From: Comamonadaceae bacterium
GTDB lineage: Bacteria > Pseudomonadota > Gammaproteobacteria > Burkholderiales > Burkholderiaceae_C
Assembly (NCBI GenBank): GCA_947381325.1
Contig: CANCUP010000009.1
Coordinates: 1-37,492 of the forward strand
Direction: 5' to 3'
Length of the DNA: 37,492 nucleotides
Positions 14,950-26,900 of this stretch are shown here, piece by piece; the stretch's first letter is position 1, and each line of letters starts with the position of its first letter. Under the pieces are notes generated by a model. That model had not been told where the DNA came from. It was given only the letters and a program-made list of their open reading frames with translations, and ran no database searches. The position numbers and the translations under genes are program-made.

Positions 14950-17900
14950 TCATTGAGAAAATTGAGACTCTGAAATTTGAACCACCGTGCGTTGGTTGCC
15001 TACTGTGAGCAGCACTTGAAACGGCAAGCCTCCTTCAGGCACGGAACCGATCACCAAACCTTTTTCTGACTCCACGTATTTGATCCAAGCCGGCAGCGGG
15101 TTGCCATTGGGCAATGTGGCCTTCACGCTGGCACCGGTTTGTGTGGCGGTTTGCACAGCTTCCTCTGGCAAAGAGATGACGACGCCCAGGCCCACGCTGG
15201 AGGTGCCTTTGGGGAGCAACACGGCCACGATGCCCAGGGCCTGCTGATTGGGTGCGCGGATGGTGTTGACCACGACACCGGTTGAACTGGTGTTCACAGA
15301 GGCCTCGCCTACTGCATTTGCAGTGGAAGCGTTGCTTGTGGCTGCAACGGGTGCCGTCACTGGGGTTGAACTGGTCGTCGAAGTTGGCGCTGCCGCAGAC
15401 ACTGCCGCTGCGCTGGTGTCTGGCTGGGCCGCGGGTGGGTTGGTTGCACCGCTTGGTGTGATGGGTGCGGTTGTTGTTGCGCCAGACGCTGCACCTGTGG
15501 GCGTGGTGGGCACAGGCAAACGAGCTGGCTCTGTGGTTTGGATGATGGGCACAAACGGCGCGGTGGTCATGGGGGCACCTCGCACCTCACCGACGATGCC
15601 CACCGTGGTGAACGTGCCCGTCATGTGGTTGTTGGCGTTGTTGAGGGTGATGGTGCCCGTGCCTGCATCGAGCTGGGTCAGGCCCTTGACTTCCAACGCG
15701 CCTGTTTGGGTGATGTTGTTGTTGTGCGTGTTTGCCACGAGCTTGCCTGTGACGCTGCTCGTTCCCAAGTCCAAACGACCCCTGCTGTCGAGCGTCAAGT
15801 CGCCGTCGGTCGACACAGTGCCCAGGTTCAAGGTACTCGACGTTTGAATGGTCACGTTGTTGCCTGTCACGGAGACCAAACCGGACAAGGTGTTGTCGTT
15901 GTTGGCCAACAACACATCCGCAGTCACACCATTGCGGTTCGCCGTCAAACTGCTGTTGCCCTGGACCGATAGCGCCGTGGCACTGGCTTGGACGATGTTG
16001 CCGTTGCTGTTGTTGAGCGTTAAGTTGCCCCCAACGTGGAGGTTGCCCAAGGTCAAGTTGCCCCTCTGGTTGGCAATGCTTGCATCGCCTGTGACGTTGA
16101 TCGTGCCGGTGCTGGTTTGACTGAAGGCCTCAGTCACGTTCAAGCGTCCTGCGCTGCTCAGGCTTCCGCCGGTTTGATTCAATCCTGCGAGGTTCAAGCC
16201 GCCATCACCCACCACCAAGCTGCCACTGTTCATACGCAAACTACCTGGCGTGTTGTTGCCCAGGGCGCTGATGCCATCGACATGCACTGGGCCACTTTGT
16301 GCAGGCGCCACGGCGGTGGTGCTGAAGGTCACATCCACTTGGCCGGGAAGAATGACGCGTGCCACGTTCGACAAATCAGGCACGGCACCCCCCGCCCAGT
16401 TGGCGGGGTCCAGCCAGTTGCCTGTCGCGCCGCCCGTCCAGGTCACAGAACTCAAGCGCGTGATGTTGGCGTTGGTGGTGAGTTGGTCGGTGACGGTGTA
16501 GTTGCCCAGATCGGTGCCGCCGAGGGTGTTGGTGAGCGCCACGGTCTTGGCGGTGCCCACGTTTTTGTCGTCGGCGGTGTTGCCCGCGTTGCGGAAGGTG
16601 CCGGTGCTGGCGACGGTGATGCTGTCGCCCACCACCATGCCCCCGGCTTGCAGCACAGCGGCGGTGACGCCTGCGGTGCTGACGGTGGCTGTGGCATTGC
16701 CGTCGTAGACCTTGTTGCTGGCGGTGATGCCCCCGATGGTCAAGGCCTTGGGCGTGATGTCGGCGTTGGTGGTGAGTTGGTCGGTGACGGTGTAGTTGCC
16801 CAGATCGGTGCCGCCGAGGGTGTTGGTGAGCGCCACGGTCTTGGCGGTGCCGACGTTTTTGTCGTCGGCGGTGTTGCCCGCGTTGCGGAAGGTGCCGGTG
16901 CTGGCGACGGTGATGCTGTCGCCCGCCACCATGCCCCCGGCTTGCAGCACAGCGGGTGTGACGCCTGCGGTGCTGACGGTGGCCGTGGCATTGCCGTCGT
17001 AGACCTTGTTGCTGGCGGTGATGCCTGCGAGCGTCAAGGCCTTGGGCGTGATGTCGGCTGTGCTGGTTTCCCCTGCCACCAGGCTGTAGTTGCTGGCCAG
17101 GCCCCCGTTGTTGCCATTGGCGAGGGTGACGGTGTCGACGGTGACAGGTTTGGCAGTGCCCACATTTTTGTCAGCGAAGCTGGCCGTGCCTGTGAGCCCC
17201 AGGGTTTCGCTGCCCACCAAGCCCGAGGTGATGCTGAGCGTGGGCGCAGCAGCGACGTTGCCGTCATAGACCTTGTTGGCGGCTGTGACCGTGGCGGTCA
17301 AGGTCTTGGGGGTGATGTTGGCGTTGGTGGTGAGTTGATCGGTGACGGTGTAGTTGCCCAGATCAGTGCCGCCGAGGGTGTTGGTGAGCGCCACGGTCTT
17401 GGCGGTGCCGACGTTTTTGTCGTCGGCGGTGTTGCCTGCGTTGCGGAAGGTGCCGGTGCTGGTGACGGTGATGCTGTCGCCCACCACCATGCCCCCGGCT
17501 TGCAACACAGCGGGTGTGACGCCTGCGGTGCTGACGGTGGCTGTGGCATTGCCGTCGTAGACCTTGTTGCTGGCGGTGATGCCCCCGATGGTCAAGGCCT
17601 TGGGCGTGATGTCGGCTGTGCTTGTTTCCCCTGCCACCAGGCTGTAGTTGCTGGCCAAGCCCCCGTTGTTGCCATCGGCCAGTGTGACGGTGTTGACGGT
17701 GACGGGTTTGGCGGTGCCCACATTTTTGTCAGCGAAGCTGGCCGTGCCTGTGAGCCCCAGGGTTTCGCTGCCGACCAAGCCCGAGCTGATGGTGAACGTG
17801 GGCGCAGCAGCAAGGTTGCCGTCATAGACCTTGTTGGTGGCTGTGACCGTGGCGGTCAAGGCCTTGGGTGTGATGTTGGCGCTGGTGGTTTCGCCAGTGA

Positions 17901-20900
17901 CCAAGCTGTAGTTGGCGGCCAAGCCACCGGTGGTGCCATCGGAGAGCGTGACCGTGTCGACGGTGACAGTTTTGGCGGTGCCCACATTTTTGTCGGCAAA
18001 GCTCGCCGTGCCTGTGACCCCCAGGGTTTCGTTGCCGACCAGGCCAGCGGTGATGGTGAGCGAGGCCGCAGCAGTGGCGTTGCCGTTGTAGACCTTGTTG
18101 GCGGCGGTGACCGAAGCCGTCAAGGCTTTGGGCGTGATGTCGGCGTTGGTGGTTTGTCCTGCCACCAAGCTGTAGTTGGTGGCCAGGCCCCCGTTGCTGC
18201 CATTGGCCAAGGTGACGGTGTCAACCGTGACGGTTTTGGCGGTACCCACATTTTTATCAGCGAAGCTGGCGGTGCTTGTGACCCCTAAGGTTTCACTGCC
18301 CACCAAGCCCGAGGTGATGGTGAGCGTAGGCGCCGCAGTGGCGTTGCCGTTGTAGACCTTGTTGGCGGCGCTCACAGAGACGCTCAAAGCCTTGGGCGTG
18401 ATGTCGGCCGTGGTGGTGAGCTGATCGGTGACGCTGTAGTTGCCCAGGTCGGTGCCGCCCAGTGTGTAGGTGAGTGCGACGGTCTTGGCAGTGCCGACGT
18501 TTTTGTCGTCAGCGGTGTTGCCCGCGTTGCGGAAGGTGCCGGTGCTGGCGATGGTGATGCTGTCGCCCACCACCATGCCCCCGGCTTGCAACACAGCGGC
18601 GGTGACGCCTGCGGTGCTGACGGTGGCCGTGGCATTGCCGTCGTAGACCTTGTTGCTGGCGGTGATGCCGCCAATGGTCAAGGCCAATTGATCCACCACA
18701 TAGTCGCTGCGCACGCCCGCGAAACTGTAGTTGTTGGCATCGGCGCCGCTCAGGGTCGTGCCAACCGATTGAATTTGGGTGTGGGTGCCCGCTTGGAGGT
18801 TGCCGCTGGTACTCAGGCGTCCTGTGGTGTTGATGGCCACATCGTCTGGGCTGACATCATCTGCGCCGACCACGTTGCTGAAACTGACCGAGCCAAATTG
18901 CAAGGGCGAACCGTAGACCGAGCGCCCTGTGCTGAGGGAACCCAGCAGCGCCAATCGCTGGATGGTGTAGTTGGGCGCGTTTGTGGTGTAACCCGTGAAT
19001 GTGTAGTTGGCGGCATCCGTCCCTGTGAGACCTCCGACCACCGATTGTGTGTAGTTACCGGCGACGGGGTTGCCGCTGCTGCTCAAGGTGGTGGTGTCTA
19101 CCGTGGCCAAATTGCTGGCCTGCACCACGTCGCCTGCGAAGACATTGCGCAGGCGCACGGCGCCGGGCGCGAGCGCAGAACCGTAGGTGGATTGCGCGGT
19201 GTCAACGGTGGCGCTCAGCGCCAATGGTGTGATGTTGGCGGTGGTGGTGGTCTGATCGGTGATGCTGTAGTTTCTGAGGTCGGTGCCGCCGAGGGTGTTG
19301 GTGAGCGCCACGGTCTTGGCGGTGCCGACGTTTTTGTCGTCGGAGGTGTTGCCCGCGTTGCGGAAGGTGCCGGTGCTGGTGACGGTGATGCTGTCGCCCA
19401 CCACCATGCCCCCGGCTTGCAGCACAGCGGCGGTGACGCCTGTGGTGCTGACGGTAGCGGTGGCGGTGGCGTCGTAGACCTTGTTGCTGGCTGTGATGCC
19501 TGCGAGCGTCAAGGCCTTGGGCGTGATGTTGGCGCTGGTGGTTTGGCCTGCGACCAAGCTGTAGTTGGTGGCCAAGCCCCCGTTGTTGCCATCGGCCAGT
19601 GTGACGGTGTTGACGGTGACGGGTTTGGCGGTGCCCACATTTTTGTCAGCGAAGCTGGCCGTGCCTGTGAGCCCCAGGGTTTCGCTGCCGACCAAACCCG
19701 AGCTGATGGTGAACGTGGGCGCAGCAGCAAGGTTGCCGTCATAGACCTTGTTGGTGGCTGTGACCGTGGCGGTCAAGGCCTTGGGTGTGATGTCGGCGCT
19801 GGTGGTTTGACCCGTGACCAAGCTGTAGTTGGCGGCCAAGCCACCGTTGGTGCCATCGGAGAGCGTGACCGTGTCGACGGTGACAGTTTTGGCGGTGCCC
19901 ACATTTTTGTCGGCAAAGCTGGCCGTGCCTGTGACCCCCAGGGTTTCGCTGCCTACCAAGCCCGAGGTGAGGGTGAGCGTGGGGCTTGCAGTGACGTTGC
20001 CGTTGTAGACCTTATTGGCGGCAACCACCGCAGCGCTCAACGCTTTCGGGGTGATGTCTGCGTTGGTGGTGAGCTGATCGGTGACGGTGTAGTTGCCCAG
20101 ATCAGTGCCGCCGAGGGTGTTGGTGAGCGCCACGGTCTTGGCGGTGCCGACGTTTTTGTCGTCGGCGGTGTTGCCCGCGTTACGGAAGGTGCCGGTGCTG
20201 GTGACGGTGATGCTGTCGCCCGCCACCATGCCCCCGGCTTGCAACACAGCGGGTGTGACGCCTGCGGTGCTGACGGTGGCCGTGGCATTGCCGTCGTAGA
20301 CCTTGTTGCTGGCGGTGATGCCTGCGAGCGTCAAGGCCTTGGGCGTGATGTTGGCGCTGGTGTTGTTGACGATGTTGGTATTGACCAAGCTGTAGTTGAC
20401 AGCATCGTTGCCTGCGATGGCGATGCCGCTGATGTTGATGGTTTTGTAGCCAACGTTTTTGTCAGAGAAGTTGGCGGTGGTGTAGGTGGGTGTCACATCG
20501 TCTGCAACAAACTTGTCAGAGCTCAAAGCTGCACTGGCCGAGGTGTTGCCGTCGTAGACCTTGTCGATGCCCAAGGACGAGACCGTCAGTGCTTTGGGTA
20601 ACACGGTGTCAGTGCCCGACACATTGACCGAGTTTTGGAAGCGGGCGTTGGTTTTCACCAGGTTTTGGACCATCAAGTTGTAGACCCCGACCTTGGCATT
20701 GCCGGAGCTCGAGGTGAGCCCCCCCACGTCAGGCACAAGGCTGAAGGTGGCAGAGCCACCCAACGCGTCGGTGGCACTGAAACTGTTGGTGCCCGTGGTG
20801 GAGACTGTCAGCGGAATGGTTCTCACCCCAAGCACAGGGTCTGTGTATTTGTAGGCGGCACTTTCGATGCTGAAAGTGGGGCTGCTGCCATACACCGAAC

Positions 20901-23900
20901 TGATGTTGGTGACTTTGACCAACAAATTGTCCGCTCCCAACACGGTGAAGTTGCCTGCGACAGGCGTGACGGTGTAGTTGGTGCTGGTGATGCCACTGGG
21001 TGTCAAGGCGCCCACATAGACGCCCGGGTTGCTGTGGTCTGCAAGAGACACCGAGTTCGTGATGGTCGGTGCAAATCCCAAACTTGCCGCGGATTCGCCA
21101 TTGACCAGTCCCACATAGCTCACGCCTTTGTACCCTGGGGTGTCGGAATCGGCAAAGAACACGGCGTCGTTGTTGGCGATGACGCGTAAGTTTTTCGGGG
21201 TGATGCGGGCTGCCACATCTTTGCTGCTGGCGTCGAGCACATAGTCGGTGGCCGCAGAGTTCTTGTTGCCTGTGACGGTGTTGACCCTCAGCCCATTCAC
21301 GGTCAAGGTGGTGGCGGCCACCACGTTGGCATCGTTGAAGGTGGTGTTGTCATGGCTGAGCGTTGCTGCCGAGTCGCCCGGCACAAAACCAGTCACGTTG
21401 TAGCTGGGCACAAATGCGGCTGGGCCGTCGCGTGTGCCGTCATAGACCTTGGTGACGCCTGTGTCGATGACACTCGCGCTCAGTGTGGCGGGGTGGATGG
21501 TGACCGGCGCATTCGTCGCGTTGAGCACCGGCAGTTGGTAATCGCTGGCCAAACCTGCTGTGGCGCCACCACTGGCCACGCCATCGCCCAAGGTGATGGT
21601 TTGGATGAACTTGTTTGTGGTGGCCACGTGCGCATCGTTGGCGCTGGCATTGCTGTAACTCAGCACCTCGCTGCCCACCCCGGTGCTCAGCGTGACTTGA
21701 CTGCCATTGAGGCTGGTGCTGCCGTCGTAGGTTTTGCTGGCTAACACGCTGATCGCTTTGGGGGTGATGGTGGCCGCCACTGTTTTGGTGTTGCCACTGA
21801 GCACGTAGTCGCTGGGTAAGGAGCCATTGGCGCCGCTGATGCTGCCAATGCTCAAGCCCGACAAGGTGAGGGTGTTGGCCGTCAGCACATGGGCATCGTT
21901 GTAGGTGCTGCTGGTCGGTGTCAAACTGGCCGAGGTGTCGCCAGCCACCAAGCCACTGAAGGTGTAAGTGGCGTTGAAGTCGGCGGGTGCTGTTGTGGTG
22001 CCGTCGTAGGCTTTGCTGACGTTGGTGTTGCTCAGGGTGGGCGTGAGTGTGGCGGGGTTGATGGTCAGCGTGCCGTTGACATAACTCAGGTTGTAGTTGC
22101 TGTTGCTCAAGCCGCCGGGCGTCAGGGTGTAACTGCCGGCATGGCTGGCACCTTGGCTGTTGCCTGCGTAGGTCAGTGCGCCGCCCATCGATGCTGCGGT
22201 GTCTGCCCCGAGAAAGCCGCTGTAGCTCACCCCGCCGCCGCCAGCGAAGGCGCTGCCGCTGTAAGTTCGGGTGACGTTGTTGGCCGTGATGCTCAGACCG
22301 ACGGGGTTGAGGGTGATGGTGTTGGTGGTGCCTGTGTTGGGCGTGGGGTTGTAGGCTGGCATGAAGGTGTAGTTGCCAGCCAATGCGGTGCCCGTGCCCG
22401 CCAGCAAGGCCGTGACGTAATTGCTGCCATTGGCCGAGACGTTTTTGTCGTTCAACACCACGCTGGTGGGGGCGATGGTTTCGTTGCCCACCAAACCAAA
22501 CACGTTCACGGTCAGCGGCGTCACCGTGGTGCTGCCGCTGTAGTTGGCGGTCATCTCAATGCCGATCTTGGCTTTCTGGATGGTGGCGCTGACGTTGTTG
22601 AGCGGCATGGTGTAGTTGGGGTTGTCCAGCATGAAACTGCTGTTGGCAAAGCTGGTGTAAGTGGCTGCGTTGGGACTCGCGGTGTTGGCGCTGCCACTGA
22701 CGATGTTGGGTGCGCTCTCGTGGTTGACCATGCCGCTCAAGGTGTAGCCGGGTGTGGCCACAAATTGCGTCGAGGCATCGTAGGTTTTCTCAAGCGTCAG
22801 CTGCAAAGGTGCAGGCACGACAACGCCGACATCACCTTCCACGTTGGCGGTCGACATGCGGTAGCCATAGACCGTTTTGCCTGCGTTGAGGCCCAACAAG
22901 CTCATGCCAGTGACGACCACTTTTTTACCCGAGCCCACCCCGGGTGACGCAGCCAGCGAGACGCTGTCGACCATCACACTTTGACTCGGTAGCACGGCGG
23001 AGAGTTGGTCACCATGGATCAAGCCTGTGATGAGGTAGTTGCTGGCGGCGACCGACACTTGGTTCGTGCCGTCGTAGGTTTTGGTGATGGGGCCGGTCAA
23101 ACTGACAGAAATGGGGTCAGGGTTCAGGCTGTAGAGCAGGCCCTTGCCGGTGCCCTGCAGCGCGTTGCCATAACTGACGTTGTATTGGACGAAGTCAGCC
23201 GGCAGGTCCGCCACGCCATCGCCGCCTGCGGCCGAGGTGTTGAAAGGCGTTGCATTGGTGCTCCAGACCCGCCAGTTTTTGCCCACGCTTGTTTGCAAGG
23301 CGGTGCTGCCCGCGTTGTTGGTGACACGCGAGGCCACCAGGTCAATCTCACCGGCGCTGCTGCTGGTGCTTGCGTCCAAGCTCAGCGCTGCTGTGTTTTG
23401 CAGCAACAGGTCGCCACTTGCGGACAGACCGCTGTAGTTGGTGCCGCCCGCATTGACGGTGCCCACACTCAACGCGGTGCTGTTGCGCAGGCTCAAGCTG
23501 CCGATGCCAGTGTCTGAAGCCAGCAAGCTGATGGCGTTGGCGCTGTTGTTGAGTTGGAAGTTGCCGGCGCCTTTGAGCACCACACCGTAGCTGCCAGACG
23601 TCACGCTGCCGGTCAGGCTGAGTTGTTGGTTGCTGGCCGCATTCAAAAAGCTGTTGGCCGCCAGGGTGACTGCGCCGCTGACACTGCCATTGCCGCTCGT
23701 GGCTGTGACCGTGCCACCGTTCAAGGTGATGGGCTCAGCACCGAGGGTCAGGTTGGACACATCCAGCACGCCGCCACTTTGAATGACGGTGGCACCGCTG
23801 CCAGAGCCGAGGGCGTTGGCGTGGGTCGGCAGTACGCTACCCGCTGCAATGGTGGTGGTGCCGCCATAGCTGTTGTTGCCTGCCAGGGTGAGTGTGCTGA

Positions 23901-26900
23901 GCGTGGATGTGTCTTTGCGTAAACCGCCGTTGCCGCTGATGGTCCCAGACAAGGTTTGGTTCAAGGTGGATGAGAACTGAAGCTGCGCACCACTGGCCAC
24001 CGCGATGTCAGCGCTGTAGGTGCCAGAGCCAAGTTGTCCGCTGGTGCCCAATTGCAAGCTGCCGCTCGACACCGTGGTGCCACCCGCATAGAGGTTGTTG
24101 GTGGTCAAGGTGAGGGTGCCAGTGCCTGCCATGGTCAGTCTCGTGCCGTTGCCTGAGATCGCCCCCACCGTGCCTGCCACAGCCGGACTGAGCGTGACCG
24201 ACTGGAGCGCATCGACCCCTTGCAATGCCAAATTGGCGCCGCTGGCGGTGAACGCATTGATGCCAAGCCCTGTGCCCACCGAGCCGTTGATGGTGAGCGT
24301 GCCCGTGCCTGTTTGCACGCTCACGTCATGGAGGGTTTGTGCCGTGCCCAAATTGCCACTGAGCGTGATGTTCGCGCCAGTGGCTGGCGCTGTGAGGCTG
24401 CTCAGGCTGGTGGCTGCTGTTTTGAGCAAGACATTGCCGCTGTAGCTTTGTGTGCCTCGGGTGGCCACATTGCCACCGAAGGTGCTGTTGCCCACCACGC
24501 TGAGCTGTGCCGCGTTGCTGAGTGCACCGCCTGTGAAGAAGTCGCCCACCACGCTGAGATATTTGTTGCCCCCATCCAAGCTGGCACTCGTGGTGATGGT
24601 GGTGCCTGTCAGTGTTTCGTCGGCACCCAAGGTCAACGGGGCGTTGTAAGTTTGGGCCTTGGTGCTGGTGATGGTGCCGCCCGAGAGCGTGATGTTGGTG
24701 TTCGCACCTGCTCCGGTGACGGTGATCAAGCCGGCGTTGCTGACACCGCTGTCGCTGTAGCTGAGCGCTGTGTTGAGGTCAAACGAGGCCGCTGTGGCCG
24801 TCAACTCCAAAGAGGAGCGCGTGGGCAAACTGGTGGAGAACACGGCGCGGTTGGTGGCGCCAAAGGTGGCGTCCAAATCGTTGTTCAGCAACGTACCCGA
24901 TGCGGCGCCAGTACGTTCACGCGTCAAACCCACTTTGAGTCCAACCATGGGGGTGCTGTCAGCCAAGACCAGGTTGTTGGCCACAGTCAGTGTTTGCGCA
25001 TCGCTGTAGACCATGCCCGCCACATTGGTTTGGCCATCCAAAGTCAAGGTTGCACCCAGCTTGGTGCTGCTGCCTATGGTCAGCAGTGCATCGCTGCGCA
25101 GCGCGCTGGCTCCCACCAATTCGTAGTAGTAGCCATTGACACCGGCGGAGGCGGTGCCGCCATTGAGCAGCAGGCCGTTGCTGTAGAGGCCCACTTGCGC
25201 GCGCGCGGCGGCTGCACCGCTGGTCAGCGTGGCAAAGCCACTGATGGCTTGCGGCGTGGTGGTGGGATAAAACACTTTGAGGTAGGGGTACAAGCCCGTT
25301 CCCGTGCCCCAAGTCGCGGTGGCAAAGTTGCTGTGTGGCAGTGCGCCTTGCAGTGCGGTGGTGGTCAGTCCAGTGGCCGCACCTGTGCCGCCACCGCCCG
25401 TGGTGTCGGTGCTGCGGTTGGAGGTGGTGGTGTCGAAGTACAGGTTGTTGCGGGTCACGTAATACGTCGAACCGGAGATGACCGAGGTGTTGAGTGCGCC
25501 AAAACTGCCGCCGATGGAGGTGGCATTGCTGCTGCTGGTCACATAGCCTGTTGAAAACCCATAGCTGAAGGTGCCGCGATCGGCATAGCCAACCAAACCG
25601 CCCACACGCGTGTTGCCTTTGACCGCGCCCATGGCGTAGAAGTTGGAGAGGGTGCCCGTGTAGCTGGCTTCTGCATAGCCCGCAAACCCGCCGGCGCTGT
25701 CGCCTGTGCCTGTGACCATGCCCGTGGCATAGCTGGTCGAGATGCTGCCTGAATAGGTCAGGTAACCCACAAACCCGCCCACGTTGTAGGTGCCTTTGAC
25801 GTAGCCCGCTGCACGTGAGTTGGTGATGCTGCCGTAGCTGTTGAAGTAGCCGACAAATCCACCGGTTTTGCTCGATGAGGCGTTGGTTGTGGGTGTGGGC
25901 GTGGTGGTGGTGTTGACGCTGTTGATGACGTTGGCGTTGGCGTAAGAGCCGCTGACGCTGCCGTTGTTGAGGAGCGATCCTGCAAAGCCGCCAGTTTCGT
26001 TGATCCCATACACCGTGCCTGATGAACCTGACGTGGTGATGGTGCCAACCCACAACTGCCCCACAAACCCGCCGGTTTCTGCGCCCAGGCCGAGCACGGT
26101 GGTGTTCGATGTTGAGCTGGTGATGGCGCTTGCGCTGTTGTAGTTGTTGACGCCAACCAAGCCACCCACTTGCGCTGCGCCCTTGACGCCATAGGCATAG
26201 GTGGTGCCCAGTGCATCGACATAAGACCCTGTCACAGCGTTGCTCGCTGTTGAGGTGGTGATGGTGGCGTTGTTGTACCCCACCAAACCGCCCACGCTGG
26301 CACCCCCATTCACATTGGCAGAGCTGCTTGAGATGCTGACCGCACCGCCAGACATGCCGACCAAGCCACCGATGTAACTGCCGGTTCCCACCAAGGTGGT
26401 GGTCGCTCCAACGCTGGATGTGGTGAGGGTGGAAGTGCTGTTGCCGATCAAACCGCCCACATAGCTGACGGCTTTGATGCCCAAGCCGGTGTAGCTCGAG
26501 GCGCTCACGGCGGAACCAGACTGTCCAATCAAGCCACCCACATTGTTGCCGCTGTAACCATCGGACAAGCCGGTGACACTGCCTGAAGCGGTGGCGTTGG
26601 TGACCGTTCCTCCATTGGTATTGCCAATCAAACCGCCGACATAGTTGCCAGAGGCTTCGACTTTGCTGGTGGCCGAGGTGGTGTAGCCCGAGGTGCCAGA
26701 ACCGATGGTGCCTGCCGACTGCCCCATCAAGCCGCCCACGTAATTCACCCCCGATACCAAGCCGGTGGTGTGAGAGACGTTGTTGATCACCGTGCTGACA
26801 TCCGAAAAGCCGATCAAGCCTCCGACGTAGTTGCCAGCCCCGGTGCCTGTGACCGTTCCTGTGCTGGTGGCGTTGATGACGGTACCCAGCCACAAACGCC

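Noticed and set aside
16455-20345. CRISPR-like regular repeats
   Set aside because: Units are 264-294 bp, coding and in frame with adhesin domains. They are not short direct repeats with unique spacers.
16036-20601. Long plus-strand open frames (750 and 671 codons) inside tpsA
   Set aside because: They are antisense shadows of the YDG array. The repeat copies the same stop-free frame, and the products are repetitive Gly/Ala/Val text with no family resemblance.
24959-26893. Minus-strand frame of 644 codons, His/Arg/Gln-rich
   Set aside because: An alternate frame on the same strand as tpsA. The GLUG repeats create a stop-free shifted frame with no plausible protein.
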